Positions 51,117-61,156 of a stretch of DNA of 64,000 bases are shown piece by piece (positions within the stretch are counted from its first letter, which is position 1; each line of letters opens with the position of its first letter). The notes beneath the pieces are model-generated. The model saw only the letters and a list, made by a program, of their open reading frames with translations, did no database searches and was not told where the DNA came from. The stretch lies in the NCBI RefSeq assembly GCF_003056345.1, contig NZ_PYWB01000014.1:17630-81629 (forward strand), in the 5' to 3' direction. This stretch comes from Devosia submarina. GTDB taxonomy: Bacteria; Pseudomonadota; Alphaproteobacteria; Rhizobiales; Devosiaceae. A program made the position numbers and the translations under genes.

Positions 51117-53627
51117 ATGCTGCGCTTGATGGGCTGGCTATTTGGCTTTGGCATGTTCCTCGCGCTGGGAGCAGTCGCAGGCGCAGCTCTATACCTGACG
51201 ACCATCGCTGCGAGCTTGCCCGATTATACCGTCCTCAAGGACTACCAGCCGCCGGTCACGACGCGCGTGCATGCGGCAGATGGTACATTGCTGGCGGAGT
51301 TCGCTCGGGAAAGGCGCCTGTTTCAGCCTATTGAAACCGTGCCGCCGCTTTTGGTGCATGCTTTCCTCTCCGCCGAGGACAAGGACTTCTACAAGCATGG
51401 CGGCATCGCCATTGATGGTGTTTTCCGCGCCATTCGCGACAACGTTCTGGCGCGCCTCGACGGCAACACGGCCATTCAAGGCGGCGGTTCTTCCATCACC
51501 CAGCAGGTTGCCAAGAATTTCCTTTTGACGTCTGAACAGACCTGGGATCGGAAGATCCAGGAAGCGCTTCTGGCTGTTCGCATAGAGTCGACCTTCTCCA
51601 AGGATCGTATTCTTGAGCTATACCTTAACGAGATCTTCCTGGGACTGAACAGCTACGGCGTTGCCGCTGCTGCCCTCAATTATTTCGACAAGGCGTTGTA
51701 CGAACTCGATCTGGCCGAGGCCGCATACATTGCCGCTTTGCCCAAGGGCCCAAACAACTACCATCCCTTCCGCCGTCCTCAGGCTGCCATCGAGCGCCGC
51801 AACTGGGTCATCGACCGGATGGTAGAGAATGGCTATGCGACCCCGCAAGAAGGGGAGGCCGCCAAGCAGGAGCCACTCAACGTTCTGCCAAGGACAGGGG
51901 GCAGCCAGCTTTACCTGGCCGAGTACTTCACCGAAGAGGTCCGTCGCGAACTGGCCAAGCTCTATGGCGAGGACCAACTCTATGGTGGTGGGCTCTCGGT
52001 GCGTACCACATTGGAGCCGAGGCTCCAGGAATATGCGCGCAAGGCCCTGATGGATGGCCTTATAGCCTATGATCACACCAAGGGATTCCGTGAGCCCGTT
52101 GCCAGCATTGAAATCGGCGAGGACTGGGGGCTCGACGTTGCCAAGGTCATGCCCCTCAGCGACGTGCCGGAATGGCAGCTCGCCGTGGTGCTCGAGATCA
52201 GCGGCAATCAAGCGCGTATTGGTCTGCGGCCCGACAGTTCTGTCGATGGCGGAGTGGCTGACGATCGCGTTGAGGGCACGCTGTCGGGACCTGAAGTCAA
52301 GTGGGTGTCAAAGCCGCTCAGCAGCATCCTCAAGGCGGGCGACGTTGTCTATGTCTCGCCGGTCCCGGGTAAGACCGGCATCTATAAACTGGAACAGATT
52401 CCCGAGATTGAAGGGGCTCTTGTTGCCATGGACCCGCGCACTGGCCGTGTGCTCGCCATGGTCGGCGGATTCTCCTACGCAATGAGCGAGTTCAACCGCG
52501 CGACGCAGGCTCTGCGGCAGCCTGGGTCCTCCTTTAAACCGATTGTCTACGCCGCAGCTTTGGACAACGGCTATACCCCGGCTTCGGTGGTTCTTGATGC
52601 TCCCGTGGAGATCAGGAATGGTGACGGTTCGATCTGGCGCCCTGAAAACTACGCGCAGCAATTCTACGGTCCGCAAACGTTGCGCCGTGGCATTGAGCGC
52701 AGCCGCAACGTCATGACGGTCCGATTGGCCAAGGACATCGGTATGCCGCTTGTGTCAGAGTATGCGCGTCTTTTTGGCGTTTATGACTCCATGCAGCCAG
52801 TTCTCGCTATGGCGCTTGGCGCGGGGGAAACTACCAATTTACGCATGACGGCGGCATACGCGACGATCGCCAATGGCGGTCGCAAGATCGTGCCGACTCT
52901 GATCGACCGCGTGCAGGATCGCTATGGCGTCACGGTCTACAAGCATGATCAGCGCCTTTGCCAAGGCTGCGAAGCCAGCGCCTGGCAGGGGCAGGGTGAA
53001 CCCGCCATCATCGACAATCGCGAGCAGGTGCTCGACCCTATGACCGCCTACCAGATCACCTCCATGATGGAGGGCGTGATCCAAAGGGGAACAGGCACGG
53101 CTGCAAAGGTTCTTAATCGCCCTGTGGCGGGGAAAACTGGCACTACTAACGACTACAAGGATGCTTGGTTCGTCGGGTTCACCCCGGAACTCGCCGTTGG
53201 CGTTTATGTCGGCTACGACCAACCCCGCTCGATGGGCAGCGCTGTTACTGGCGGCTCGTTTGCCGTGCCGATCTTCACGGATTTCATGCAGAAGGCCTTG
53301 GAGGGGAAACCGGCGACACCATTCAATAAGCCATCCGGCATGACCACGGCCTGGATCAACCCCGACTCAGGCGTTCAGGCTTTCGATGGCGAAGCGGCGA
53401 TCGAGGAGGCGTTCAAGCCAGGAAGCGGGCCGAACGCTATGACCTCGGTTATCGGACTGGACAACAACACCTTCAACGAAATCCAGCGGCAGCAGCAGAT
53501 GCAGCAGCAATATGGGCAAACCTTTGTGACGCCGCCCGAACCTGTACCCGACACAGGCTATGTTGATCCCACCGCGCGCATCAACGGCACCTATTTCGAA
53601 CAGCCCCGTCGACGCACATTGTTCTGA
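51117..53627 (+). CDS. mrcA: Penicillin-binding protein 1A
   Basis: The 836-aa bifunctional peptidoglycan synthase has an N-terminal transmembrane helix, a GT51 transglycosylase domain with catalytic Glu87 in SAEDKDFYKHGG and the GGGSSITQQVAKNF block, and a transpeptidase domain with Ser471-x-x-Lys474 (GSSFKP), SRN, and the KTG motif at 673-675 in GKTGTTND. An OB-like insertion lies between them. The C-terminus is Gln/Pro-rich. Its stop overlaps the ATG of the degenerate deformylase homologue (TGATG). Confidence 0.97.
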   Translation: MLRLMGWLFGFGMFLALGAVAGAALYLTTIAASLPDYTVLKDYQPPVTTRVHAADGTLLAEFARERRLFQPIETVPPLLVHAFLSAEDKDFYKHGGIAIDGVFRAIRDNVLARLDGNTAIQGGGSSITQQVAKNFLLTSEQTWDRKIQEALLAVRIESTFSKDRILELYLNEIFLGLNSYGVAAAALNYFDKALYELDLAEAAYIAALPKGPNNYHPFRRPQAAIERRNWVIDRMVENGYATPQEGEAAKQEPLNVLPRTGGSQLYLAEYFTEEVRRELAKLYGEDQLYGGGLSVRTTLEPRLQEYARKALMDGLIAYDHTKGFREPVASIEIGEDWGLDVAKVMPLSDVPEWQLAVVLEISGNQARIGLRPDSSVDGGVADDRVEGTLSGPEVKWVSKPLSSILKAGDVVYVSPVPGKTGIYKLEQIPEIEGALVAMDPRTGRVLAMVGGFSYAMSEFNRATQALRQPGSSFKPIVYAAALDNGYTPASVVLDAPVEIRNGDGSIWRPENYAQQFYGPQTLRRGIERSRNVMTVRLAKDIGMPLVSEYARLFGVYDSMQPVLAMALGAGETTNLRMTAAYATIANGGRKIVPTLIDRVQDRYGVTVYKHDQRLCQGCEASAWQGQGEPAIIDNREQVLDPMTAYQITSMMEGVIQRGTGTAAKVLNRPVAGKTGTTNDYKDAWFVGFTPELAVGVYVGYDQPRSMGSAVTGGSFAVPIFTDFMQKALEGKPATPFNKPSGMTTAWINPDSGVQAFDGEAAIEEAFKPGSGPNAMTSVIGLDNNTFNEIQRQQQMQQQYGQTFVTPPEPVPDTGYVDPTARINGTYFEQPRRRTLF

Positions 53628-54124
53628 TGGCCCGATTCCTACGCTACCCAGACCTCCGTCTTGGACGTGCTGCTACGCCGCGGCTCGTTGATGAGGCCAT
53701 GATAGAGGTCGGAGAGAAGCTAATGGCGGCAGCAATGGAGGTGCAGGCCTATGGGCTGGCGGCCGCTCATCTCGGACAGGTCGAGCCCCTGATCGTAATC
53801 AGCATCGCCCCAGACGCAAGGTCTCGTGACTATCGCATCCTCTTCAATCCCGAGATCGTTTTTGCATCTGAAGACGCTGAAACGGGCCTCGAAGGCTCGG
53901 TGTCCATGCCCGGCGTTGACGTGCCGAATGTTCGTGCGAATAGTGTTGAACTGGTCTACGACGATGCTGAGCGTGTCAGGCATAAGCTGCGATTGGAGGG
54001 CTTCGCAGCCCGTGTTGCGCAGCATGAAGTTGACCAGATCAACGGAATCTTCCTTCTCGACCGGCTGTCCCGGTTGAAACGCGACATAGCGATGCGCAGA
54101 TACAACAAGGCTGGTGCACGCTGA
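53627..54124 (+). CDS. Peptide deformylase homologue lacking metal ligands
   Basis: The 165-aa protein follows the polypeptide deformylase fold. Motif 1 is AYGLAAAHLG in place of GxGLAAxQ, motif 2 is EGSVSMPG with Ser91 in place of the metal-binding Cys, and motif 3 is QHEVDQ with Gln137 in place of the second metal-binding His (His133 and Glu134 remain). It therefore probably cannot bind the catalytic metal normally and is unlikely to deformylate. Its ATG overlaps the PBP1A stop, so it is made together with PBP1A. A canonical def gene is expected elsewhere. Function unknown. Confidence 0.82.
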   Translation: MARFLRYPDLRLGRAATPRLVDEAMIEVGEKLMAAAMEVQAYGLAAAHLGQVEPLIVISIAPDARSRDYRILFNPEIVFASEDAETGLEGSVSMPGVDVPNVRANSVELVYDDAERVRHKLRLEGFAARVAQHEVDQINGIFLLDRLSRLKRDIAMRRYNKAGAR

Positions 54125-54226
54125 GGCTCTTGCAAGGGTTCACCGCCCCACAATAATCTTCTTTGTCGTGCGACTTGCCACCTGTCGTCGTGTTTATTCT
54201 TCACGATCAATGTTCGGATCAGAATC

Positions 54227-54541
54227 ATGAAACCAGCTAAACTTGCATTTGCAGGCGTTCTCGCTGCCCTGGTGGCTTTCCCCACTCCAGCCTGGGCTAT
54301 CTTCTGCGTCAACGAAGGCTCCACTGCGCCCAAGACCTTTGTGGAAGAGGGTGGAAGAAGCGTTTTGAAGGTCGATGAAGAATTGCAGAACCGGATGGAT
54401 ACGCAGCGCCTGCGCGAAATCGGAGTCCCGGCACGTTCCGTTGAGCGCTGGAATGGCTGCATGCGAGCCTTTGTGAGAACCGAAGATGGCCGCCAGATCA
54501 TGGAATTCTACGATCCTGTGACGCTGCGCAAGCTCCAGTAG
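54227..54541 (+). CDS. Small exported hypothetical protein
   Basis: The 104-aa product has a signal peptide (residues about 1-24; KLAFAGVLAALVAFPTPAWA) and a mature part of about 80 residues with two cysteines (IFCVNEG and WNGCMRAF) that could form a disulfide. The C-terminus DGRQIMEFYDPVTLRKLQ is mixed. No domain is recognised. It lies between the deformylase-like gene and prfB, with gaps of 102 and 64 bp. Periplasmic location is likely. Confidence 0.7.
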   Translation: MKPAKLAFAGVLAALVAFPTPAWAIFCVNEGSTAPKTFVEEGGRSVLKVDEELQNRMDTQRLREIGVPARSVERWNGCMRAFVRTEDGRQIMEFYDPVTLRKLQ

Positions 54542-54605
54542 AAGCCAAACCGGTTGATCCATCCTGGCCTGTCCGCTACATGGGCCCGGAACAAAGGAAT
54601 TTGTT

Positions 54606-55731
54606 ATGCGTGCGGAAGTTGAAAAGACCGTGGCCGAAATCGAGCAGGTGCTGAGCCTGCTGAGGAGGCATCTTTGACTGGGATACTGCAGAACTTCGTC
54701 TCGATGCGCTAAACGCGCAGACCGAATCTCCTGACTTCTGGAACGATCCGCAAAAGGCGCGCGTCACCATGCGTGAGCGCGACGAACTGGATGTCGCCGT
54801 TAAGGCTGTACGGGAGCTCGAGGCCGGTATCCGTGACAATGTCGAACTGATCGAGATGGGCGAGGCAGAGGGTGACGAAGAGATCGTCAAGGAGGCCGAG
54901 GCAGCCTTGAACGAGCTCAAGCAGACCGCTCGCCGACGCCAGATCGAGACGCTTCTTTCCGGCGAGGTCGACGCCAACGATTGTTACGTTGAAATCCATT
55001 CCGGCGCCGGGGGGACGGAGAGCCAGGATTGGGCGAACATGCTCCTGCGCATGTATACGCGCTGGGCAGAACGCCACAACATGAAGGTCGAAGTGCTGGA
55101 AATGCACGACGGCGAAGAAGCCGGCATCAAATCAGCGACTATCCTGGTCAAGGGGCACAATGCCTATGGCTGGTTGAAGACTGAGAGCGGGGTGCATCGC
55201 TTGGTGCGCATCAGCCCGTACGACTCGGCTGCTCGGCGGCACACCAGCTTTTCAAGCTGCTGGGTCTACCCCGTTGTGGACGATAGCATCGATATCGAGA
55301 TTCGCGACTCAGACCTCAAGGTCGACACTTATCGCGCCTCCGGTGCTGGTGGTCAGCACGTGAACACGACGGACTCCGCAATCCGTATTACCCATATTCC
55401 CTCGGGCATCATCGTGGCTTGCCAGCAGGAGCGTAGCCAGCACAAGAACCGTGCAACGGCCATGGCCATGTTGAAGTCCCGCCTTTATGAAGCGGAACTG
55501 CAGAAGCGCGAAGAAGCGGCAAACGCTCAGGCCGCCAGCAAAACAGACATCGGCTGGGGACACCAGATCCGCTCCTATGTCCTTCAGCCCTACCAGATGG
55601 TGAAGGATCTGCGGACCAGCGTCGAAAGCGGACAGCCTTCTGTCGTTCTCGATGGTGACCTCGATGAGTTCATGGAAGCAGCCCTTGCCCAGCGCGTGGG
55701 CGTCGCCACAGACGTGACAGCCGAACAATAA
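54606..55731 (+). CDS. prfB: Peptide chain release factor 2, with programmed +1 frameshift
   Basis: RF2 recognises UGA and UAA and releases the nascent chain. Translation starts at ATG 54606 (AAAGGA upstream), reads 23 codons to LLRRHL, meets TGA at 54675-54677 and resumes in the +1 frame at GAC 54676, giving about 374 aa. The GGQ tripeptide is at about 248-250 (GAGGQHV), and the stop-recognition tripeptide is SPY at about 203-205 (SPF in Escherichia coli). The main open frame starts later at 54769 only if the shift is ignored, and would lack the N-terminal helices. Confidence 0.95.
54663..54678 (+). other. Programmed +1 ribosomal frameshift site of prfB
   Basis: AGGAGG-CAT-CTT-TGA-C: an internal Shine-Dalgarno sequence three bases before the slippery CTT and the in-frame TGA. 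When RF2 is scarce the ribosome slips one base and reads GAC. The layout is the same as in Escherichia coli prfB. Confidence 0.93.
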
Positions 55732-55735
55732 AAGG

Positions 55736-55758
55736 CGCCCTCGGAAGAGGGCGTTTTT
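55736..55758. terminator. Terminator between prfB and the M23 gene
   Basis: CGCCCTC-GGAA-GAGGGCG is followed by TTTTT on the plus strand, and by a T-rich stretch on the minus strand. It can serve both convergent genes; it touches the stop of the M23 gene. Confidence 0.85.
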
Positions 55759-56897
55759 CAGCCGAACAAATTAAGGAGGCGCTTGCCAGCTTCCAGGAAG
55801 TCTTTCGGGTCAAGGGCGCGATCTGCCTTCCGGACTTCGAAATGCAGGTGAGGGCCTGTCGAGCGTCCGGTCGAACCCACTTTGGCGATGGGCGTTCCGG
55901 TGCCTACCTTTTGGCCTTTCTCGCTCAAAAACGCAGAGAGATGGCCGTATCGTGTTATAAAACCGTTCGCGTGAGTGACTTCCACAACCTTGCCATAACC
56001 CGACTTTGTGCCCACAAAGCTCACGACTCCTTCGCCAGCACTGAGTACCAATGTGCCGCTGGGCGCCGCGAAATCGAGACCTGAGTGGAATGCGCGTGAG
56101 CCACTGAACGGATCGGTGCGGTTGCCGAACCCTGAGCTCTGGCGAAAGCTTCCACTGATCGGCAGGTGAACCGGAGCGCTGTCACTGGTGTCACGCGCGG
56201 CTTTGTAGCGGAGCAAAGCGGACATGACAGTGTTTGCGTCCCTCACCATTGACGGGGTGTCTGCGTCAGCTGTTGCGGCCAGAAACGGCCCGCCAACCCC
56301 ATCCTCGACATCAGGCAGCGCCACCCGGATGCCCAGCCCGGACAGTTCTGACACTATGCTGTTGGTGCGCTCTGTAGCGGATTCGGCGATCGAGCTCATG
56401 GCGATCTGAGTTTCGTCCATCATGAGGCTTACCGCCGATGCGGTCGCCTCGATATCGGGGTTGCCGTTAGGGGCATAAGTGGATGCAAGATCGCCGGCGT
56501 TGTGATCGGGCAGCGAGGCTGCCTTGATGCCAAGTTCATCCGCCTTGTTGACCAACACTTTTACGAGCTGATGCTGTTCCAGCAATTCTTCCTGCTGCTG
56601 CGCAAGTTCCTGCAGGCGAAGATTTATGTCCCCGCTTTGCGCATAGCTGCGCGAATGAAGACGATCGACTTCCACCCTCAATTGGGCAATCCGGTCCTCA
56701 TAAGCTTCAACAATTTGCCCCGAAGTACCGTCCAGCAGCCGCGCAATATCTGGCGACATAAGGAATGCCGTGCCCAACAGGGCATTGCCGCTCAACAGGA
56801 GAGTGAACATGCCGTAGAAGATCGCCGGACGGATGCCTGGTCGCAGAGCCGGCGTTGAACCGCTTTCCGCTCGCCCGAACCCGGCTTTGTTACGCAT
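55758..56897 (-). CDS. Membrane-anchored M23-family peptidoglycan endopeptidase
   Basis: The 379-aa protein has one N-terminal transmembrane helix (about 26-47), a coiled-coil region (about 65-115; RLQELAQQQEELLEQHQL) and a C-terminal M23 domain (about 245-370). The Zn ligands are complete: His and Asp in FHSGLDFAAP and the His in GPHLHFEVRK, with the RYGHLS His. It would cut peptide cross-links in the periplasm, unlike the degenerate LytM protein at 27833. The gene is preceded by a 65-bp gap to bcp on the same strand. Confidence 0.92.
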   Translation of the reverse strand: MRNKAGFGRAESGSTPALRPGIRPAIFYGMFTLLLSGNALLGTAFLMSPDIARLLDGTSGQIVEAYEDRIAQLRVEVDRLHSRSYAQSGDINLRLQELAQQQEELLEQHQLVKVLVNKADELGIKAASLPDHNAGDLASTYAPNGNPDIEATASAVSLMMDETQIAMSSIAESATERTNSIVSELSGLGIRVALPDVEDGVGGPFLAATADADTPSMVRDANTVMSALLRYKAARDTSDSAPVHLPISGSFRQSSGFGNRTDPFSGSRAFHSGLDFAAPSGTLVLSAGEGVVSFVGTKSGYGKVVEVTHANGFITRYGHLSAFLSEKGQKVGTGTPIAKVGSTGRSTGPHLHFEVRKADRALDPKDFLEAGKRLLNLFG

Positions 56898-56962
56898 CCC
56901 CCAAACTCCACGATACGCCTGCGTATGGTAAGTGGAGTATGATCGAACGTGGTTAACAAAGC

Positions 56963-57445
56963 CTAGCGTGTATAGGCGAGATGATCCCGTAGAGCCTCGA
57001 GCATTTTTTGCGCATGACCTTTGATCCGCATTGCTCGAATCTTCCGGACAATCCGCCCCTCGTCATCGATAATGAACGATGTGCGGATGAGGCCCATGAA
57101 CTCTCGGCCATAGAGCTTTTTGAGCTGCCAAAGCCCGAACGCCTCGATCGCCAAGCGTTTGGGATCGGATGCAAGAGGCACGGCTAGGTCGTATTTGCGT
57201 CGGAACTTGAAATGACTCTCGACGCTGTCGGGCGAGACGCCGATCAAGTACGCACCGAGCTCTTCGAAGGCGTCCTTCCGCTCCGAAAACTCCTGGTTCT
57301 CGTTGGTGCAGCCGCTAGTATCGTCTTGCGGATAGAAGAAAATTACAACAGGGCGCCCTCGCTGCTCGCTTAAGGTGAAAGCGCCGCCACCGTCCAAATC
57401 AAGGGTAAAGTCCGGGGCGAGGTCTCCTTCTCTGAGTTCAGGCAC
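56963..57445 (-). CDS. bcp: Bcp-type peroxiredoxin (thiol peroxidase)
   Basis: The 160-aa protein reduces hydroperoxides in the cytoplasm. The peroxidatic Cys is in DDTSGCTNENQEF, where the usual Pro of TPGCT is Ser. No resolving Cys five residues later is present, so it is a 1-Cys form. GTG 57445 is chosen because AAGGGG lies 6 nt upstream; a GTG 30 nt further upstream is less likely. It is divergent from the AsmA/DUF3971 gene. Confidence 0.92.
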   Translation of the reverse strand: MPELREGDLAPDFTLDLDGGGAFTLSEQRGRPVVIFFYPQDDTSGCTNENQEFSERKDAFEELGAYLIGVSPDSVESHFKFRRKYDLAVPLASDPKRLAIEAFGLWQLKKLYGREFMGLIRTSFIIDDEGRIVRKIRAMRIKGHAQKMLEALRDHLAYTR

Positions 57446-57591
57446 ATACCACCCCTTATTCGATTGTTTACCCACGATTGTGTAGGTTTTTATGCCATAT
57501 TGCAGCCGGTATCATCGGGCAAGTGACCGCCTTCTGCGGTTGATTCTTAGGGCTGCCGCCAGAGTTCGGCAGATCCTGTTTTTGGAAGCAA

Positions 57592-60500
57592 GTGAGCGCG
57601 CCAACCGTACCCGCAGGCATATCGATTCCGAAGTCTGCCAAACGCCATGGAACTCCTGCCAGACGCGCAGCCAAAGTGGCGGTGTGGGCATTCGGTGTTC
57701 CTGCCCTCCTGTTTCTGTTTCTATACACGGTTCTGCTGTTTAGGCCGGTTCCTTTGCCCTTTGGCAGCGACGCAGCTGAAGCCTTCGCAAGTTCGGTTTT
57801 GCCGCCTACCAGCAGGCTCGAGCTCGGCGACATGGCGCTGGCGCTTGAGAACAATATATGGCCCGTGGTCCGCTTCTCGCCTGTCATCATCAACGACGAC
57901 AAGACGGGCGCCCATATTGCAGTTGACGCGCTGGAAATTGGTTTCTCGCCACTCCGGGCTCTTGTCGGTCAGCCTGGCGCCACTGTCTCCATTGTCGGAC
58001 CTCACATCCAGATTGTTCAGGATCTTTTTGGCCCAAGACCCACCAGCCTGGAGATCATCGACGATCCCCAAGGCGGCGCGCCGACTGTCCGGGTTCAAGA
58101 AGGGCATGATGCGTTTCCGCCTGTTGTGATTTCTCCAAACGGCATTGACCTTGGGGAGGCAAACTCACCCGCGCCGCTGCGGTCCGACAATGAGTGGCTG
58201 ATCTATAATCTCGAGGCGAGCGAAAAAGGCCTCGCCGACATCGTTGCGCAGTCTGCCCAGGGGCGCTTCTCCAAGCTCAAGATCCGTGGCGGCACCATGG
58301 ACATGATCGACGCAGTCTATGGTCTTTACCGGCGCTTCGAGAACATCGAAGTCGACATCGCGCCAACGGACGCTCGCAGTACCAAAGGCTCGTTCTCGGC
58401 GGCGCTGGGCGGACGGACCATGGCAGGCACAATTGGGCGGACGGTGGACGAGCAAGGGGCCACGCGCCTTGAAGCCGACGTGACCAACATTGATTTTGCA
58501 GCTTTTCTGCCGTTCATTGATAACCCCGAAAGCGTCGCTGCCATGCGCGGCGCCGGGGCGCTTTCCATCGATGTGAACTTCGACCAACCTGCCGGGAAGC
58601 TGACGAATGGTCTGTTCAAGGTGGACCTGACCGGCTTGGATCTGCGCGTCGAGGATGCGTACTTCCCAATCGCCAGCTCCATCATGAACATCCATTGGAA
58701 CCCGGAAAAGGGGCAATTCAACCTGGATCCAGCGGCCCTGCAGATCGGCCAGAGTTCCGCCCAGGTTTCCGGTACTTTCGCGCTCGGACTCGACCCAACC
58801 TTCGGGCCAACCATCGGCATTTCGCTTAAGGCCACCGACGTTTTTGTGCATCCAAACGACATGGTAGCGCCTGCTGAGCCTTTCGAAAGCATGGAGTTCA
58901 CTGGCTGGTCGGCGCCTCTATACGGGACACTGGGTGTGGACCGCTTCTTCGCCAGCAAGGGCGACGCTGTGGTAGAAACAACTGGGCGCATGGACATGCT
59001 GCAGGCGGGTCTTGGGGTCGAAATGACTGTTACGGGGCAGGGCTTCAGCGCGGACGATGTGAAGCGCCTTTGGCCCTATGTTCTGGGCGAGGAAAGCCGC
59101 GACTGGTTTGTCAACAATATAACGGACGGCCGGGTTGTGCGCTCACGCATGCAGTTCCGCTTCCCGGTGGGCTCGCTCGCCGTCGGAGAGGAAGACAGGC
59201 CAATCCCGGACGGTGCTATGCAAATAGAAATGGTGGGTGAGGGGGTCACTGTGAGGCCCATGCCGCAGATGGACCCCATAGCCATCGAAGGCGAAACACG
59301 TTTGATGGTGGACGATACGGATGTAACCGTTTCGGCTGGCGGAGGGCGGCTGCAAACCGCAGCTGGCGAGATCACGGTCAGCAATCCGGCGTTCATCATG
59401 GACAATTCTTCGCCCGCCAGCAGCATCATGGAAATATCGGGCGATATCGCAGCTCCCATCCCGGCCATAATCGCCTTGGCCAAGGCGCAGCAACCAGGAA
59501 TGCTGGCGAGCGCCGGATTGCCGTTGAACCTGGACGCGCTGAGCGGCCAGGTGAATGCCGGCCTCGTCACCACGATCCATCTGCCCAATGAGGCAAGTGG
59601 CGAGGCACCCGACTTTGACTATGTCCTGAACGGCACGGTAGCCGACTTTGGCAGCACCGAGCCAATACAGGATCGCACCATTGGAAATGCCCAGCTGGCA
59701 TTCAGCGCGTCTCAGGATGGCTACCAGCTAGGCGGCACGGCCGAAATCGACGGGATTGCCGCCGAAGTGGAAATTGCCGGCACGCCAACCACGGACCCAC
59801 AGTTCCGGCTCTCTTCTACCATCGACGTCGCCGATCTGAGCAAGATGGGTTTTGACGCATCCGACTTTCTGAACGGGCAAGTGCGCTTTGTTGCCCAGCC
59901 AATGCCCGACGGCGCGATCCAGATGGCTGTGGATTTGCAGGAAGCCGCGGTGACCCTCAAGGATATCGGTATCACGAAAGACCGGGGCAAGCCCGGCACG
60001 GTGAGCGCAGTACTTCGGCAGGCTGAAGCGCTGACAGAACTTAGTGCCATTGACTTGGCTTTTGGTACCGTCAGGGCTCAAGGCGATCTGGCATTCGATG
60101 CCGCGGCGGGCCTTCAATCGGCAAACTTCACTCATTTTGGCCTGAGTGAGGGAGACAGCGCGCAGATCTCCGTTGCGCCGATCGACGGCGGCTATGCCGT
60201 TGACGTGCGTGGCGCACAGCTGGACCTCAAACCCATGTTGGGCCGCTTCTTCGGACTAGGGCAAGGTTCGGGCGGCGTGCAGGCAACGCAGATCACGCAG
60301 ACGCTCGCGCTAGATGTCCAGCTCGAGCGTGCCCTTGGCTATTACGCGACCACGGCCTTCAACCTCGACCTCGATATGCTGTTGCGCGGAGCGGACATGC
60401 GGCGCGCAAATCTGACGGCACAGTTCAGCGACGGGAACGCTGTTTCCATAACAACCAACCCCGCGCCCAAGGGTCGGACGCTTACAGTGGCATTCAACGA

Positions 60501-61074
60501 CGCGGGCACGATATTGCGCCTCCTGGGCGTCTATTCTCAGTTGGCGGGTGGAAGTGGCAGCCTTGTGCTCACCACCAACAGCGATGCCAAGGCCGAAAGT
60601 GGTAAATTGCTGATGCGTGGCTTCGCCATTGTGGATGAAGATAATGTTGCAGAGGTGCTGGGGAATCACTCCAACTCACGTGCATCCATCGCGGCACAGA
60701 ATCGGTTGGATTTCGACGTCGCCCAAGTAGACTTCCTGCGCCGCTCGGATCGCGTTGAAGTCACCAATGCCATGCTCACAGGCGCAACAGTAGGTGGCAC
60801 CTTGCGTGGGTTTATTTATACCGACAAGCGGGAGTACGACCTCTCGGGGACCTATGTCCCGCTTTTCGGCCTCAACAGTGTCTTCCAAAAAATACCGCTG
60901 CTCGGACCCTTGATTGGCGGGCGGGACGGGGAAGGACTTGTCGGCGTGACCTTCGCAGTCAAGGGCGCCCTCGATAACCCGCAGTTCAGGATCAATCCGC
61001 TTTCTGCGCTTGTGCCCGGCGCCTTCCGTGAGCTCTTTGAATTCCGCGCCAAGGAACAACCACCGGCACAATGA
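57592..61074 (+). CDS. Large AsmA/YhdP-like envelope protein (DUF3971)
   Basis: The 1160-aa protein has a single N-terminal transmembrane helix (about 28-50; VWAFGVPALLFLFLYTVLLF) and a very long beta-rich periplasmic part with repeated AsmA-like segments, ending in an AsmA C-terminal block near 1060-1130 (GGTLRGFIYTDKREYDLSGT). Proteins of this class form hydrophobic grooves bridging the membranes and carry phospholipids to the outer membrane. Start is GTG 57592 with GGAAG upstream. The role in lipid transport is inferred from the family. Confidence 0.88.
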   Translation: MSAPTVPAGISIPKSAKRHGTPARRAAKVAVWAFGVPALLFLFLYTVLLFRPVPLPFGSDAAEAFASSVLPPTSRLELGDMALALENNIWPVVRFSPVIINDDKTGAHIAVDALEIGFSPLRALVGQPGATVSIVGPHIQIVQDLFGPRPTSLEIIDDPQGGAPTVRVQEGHDAFPPVVISPNGIDLGEANSPAPLRSDNEWLIYNLEASEKGLADIVAQSAQGRFSKLKIRGGTMDMIDAVYGLYRRFENIEVDIAPTDARSTKGSFSAALGGRTMAGTIGRTVDEQGATRLEADVTNIDFAAFLPFIDNPESVAAMRGAGALSIDVNFDQPAGKLTNGLFKVDLTGLDLRVEDAYFPIASSIMNIHWNPEKGQFNLDPAALQIGQSSAQVSGTFALGLDPTFGPTIGISLKATDVFVHPNDMVAPAEPFESMEFTGWSAPLYGTLGVDRFFASKGDAVVETTGRMDMLQAGLGVEMTVTGQGFSADDVKRLWPYVLGEESRDWFVNNITDGRVVRSRMQFRFPVGSLAVGEEDRPIPDGAMQIEMVGEGVTVRPMPQMDPIAIEGETRLMVDDTDVTVSAGGGRLQTAAGEITVSNPAFIMDNSSPASSIMEISGDIAAPIPAIIALAKAQQPGMLASAGLPLNLDALSGQVNAGLVTTIHLPNEASGEAPDFDYVLNGTVADFGSTEPIQDRTIGNAQLAFSASQDGYQLGGTAEIDGIAAEVEIAGTPTTDPQFRLSSTIDVADLSKMGFDASDFLNGQVRFVAQPMPDGAIQMAVDLQEAAVTLKDIGITKDRGKPGTVSAVLRQAEALTELSAIDLAFGTVRAQGDLAFDAAAGLQSANFTHFGLSEGDSAQISVAPIDGGYAVDVRGAQLDLKPMLGRFFGLGQGSGGVQATQITQTLALDVQLERALGYYATTAFNLDLDMLLRGADMRRANLTAQFSDGNAVSITTNPAPKGRTLTVAFNDAGTILRLLGVYSQLAGGSGSLVLTTNSDAKAESGKLLMRGFAIVDEDNVAEVLGNHSNSRASIAAQNRLDFDVAQVDFLRRSDRVEVTNAMLTGATVGGTLRGFIYTDKREYDLSGTYVPLFGLNSVFQKIPLLGPLIGGRDGEGLVGVTFAVKGALDNPQFRINPLSALVPGAFRELFEFRAKEQPPAQ

Positions 61075-61156
61075 ACCGGCCCCTAAGGCGCCGATGCGGT
61101 TGAAAATCATTCCGCTTCGGTGCAAACCCTTTGTGTAATCAAAGGTATGGATAGCC

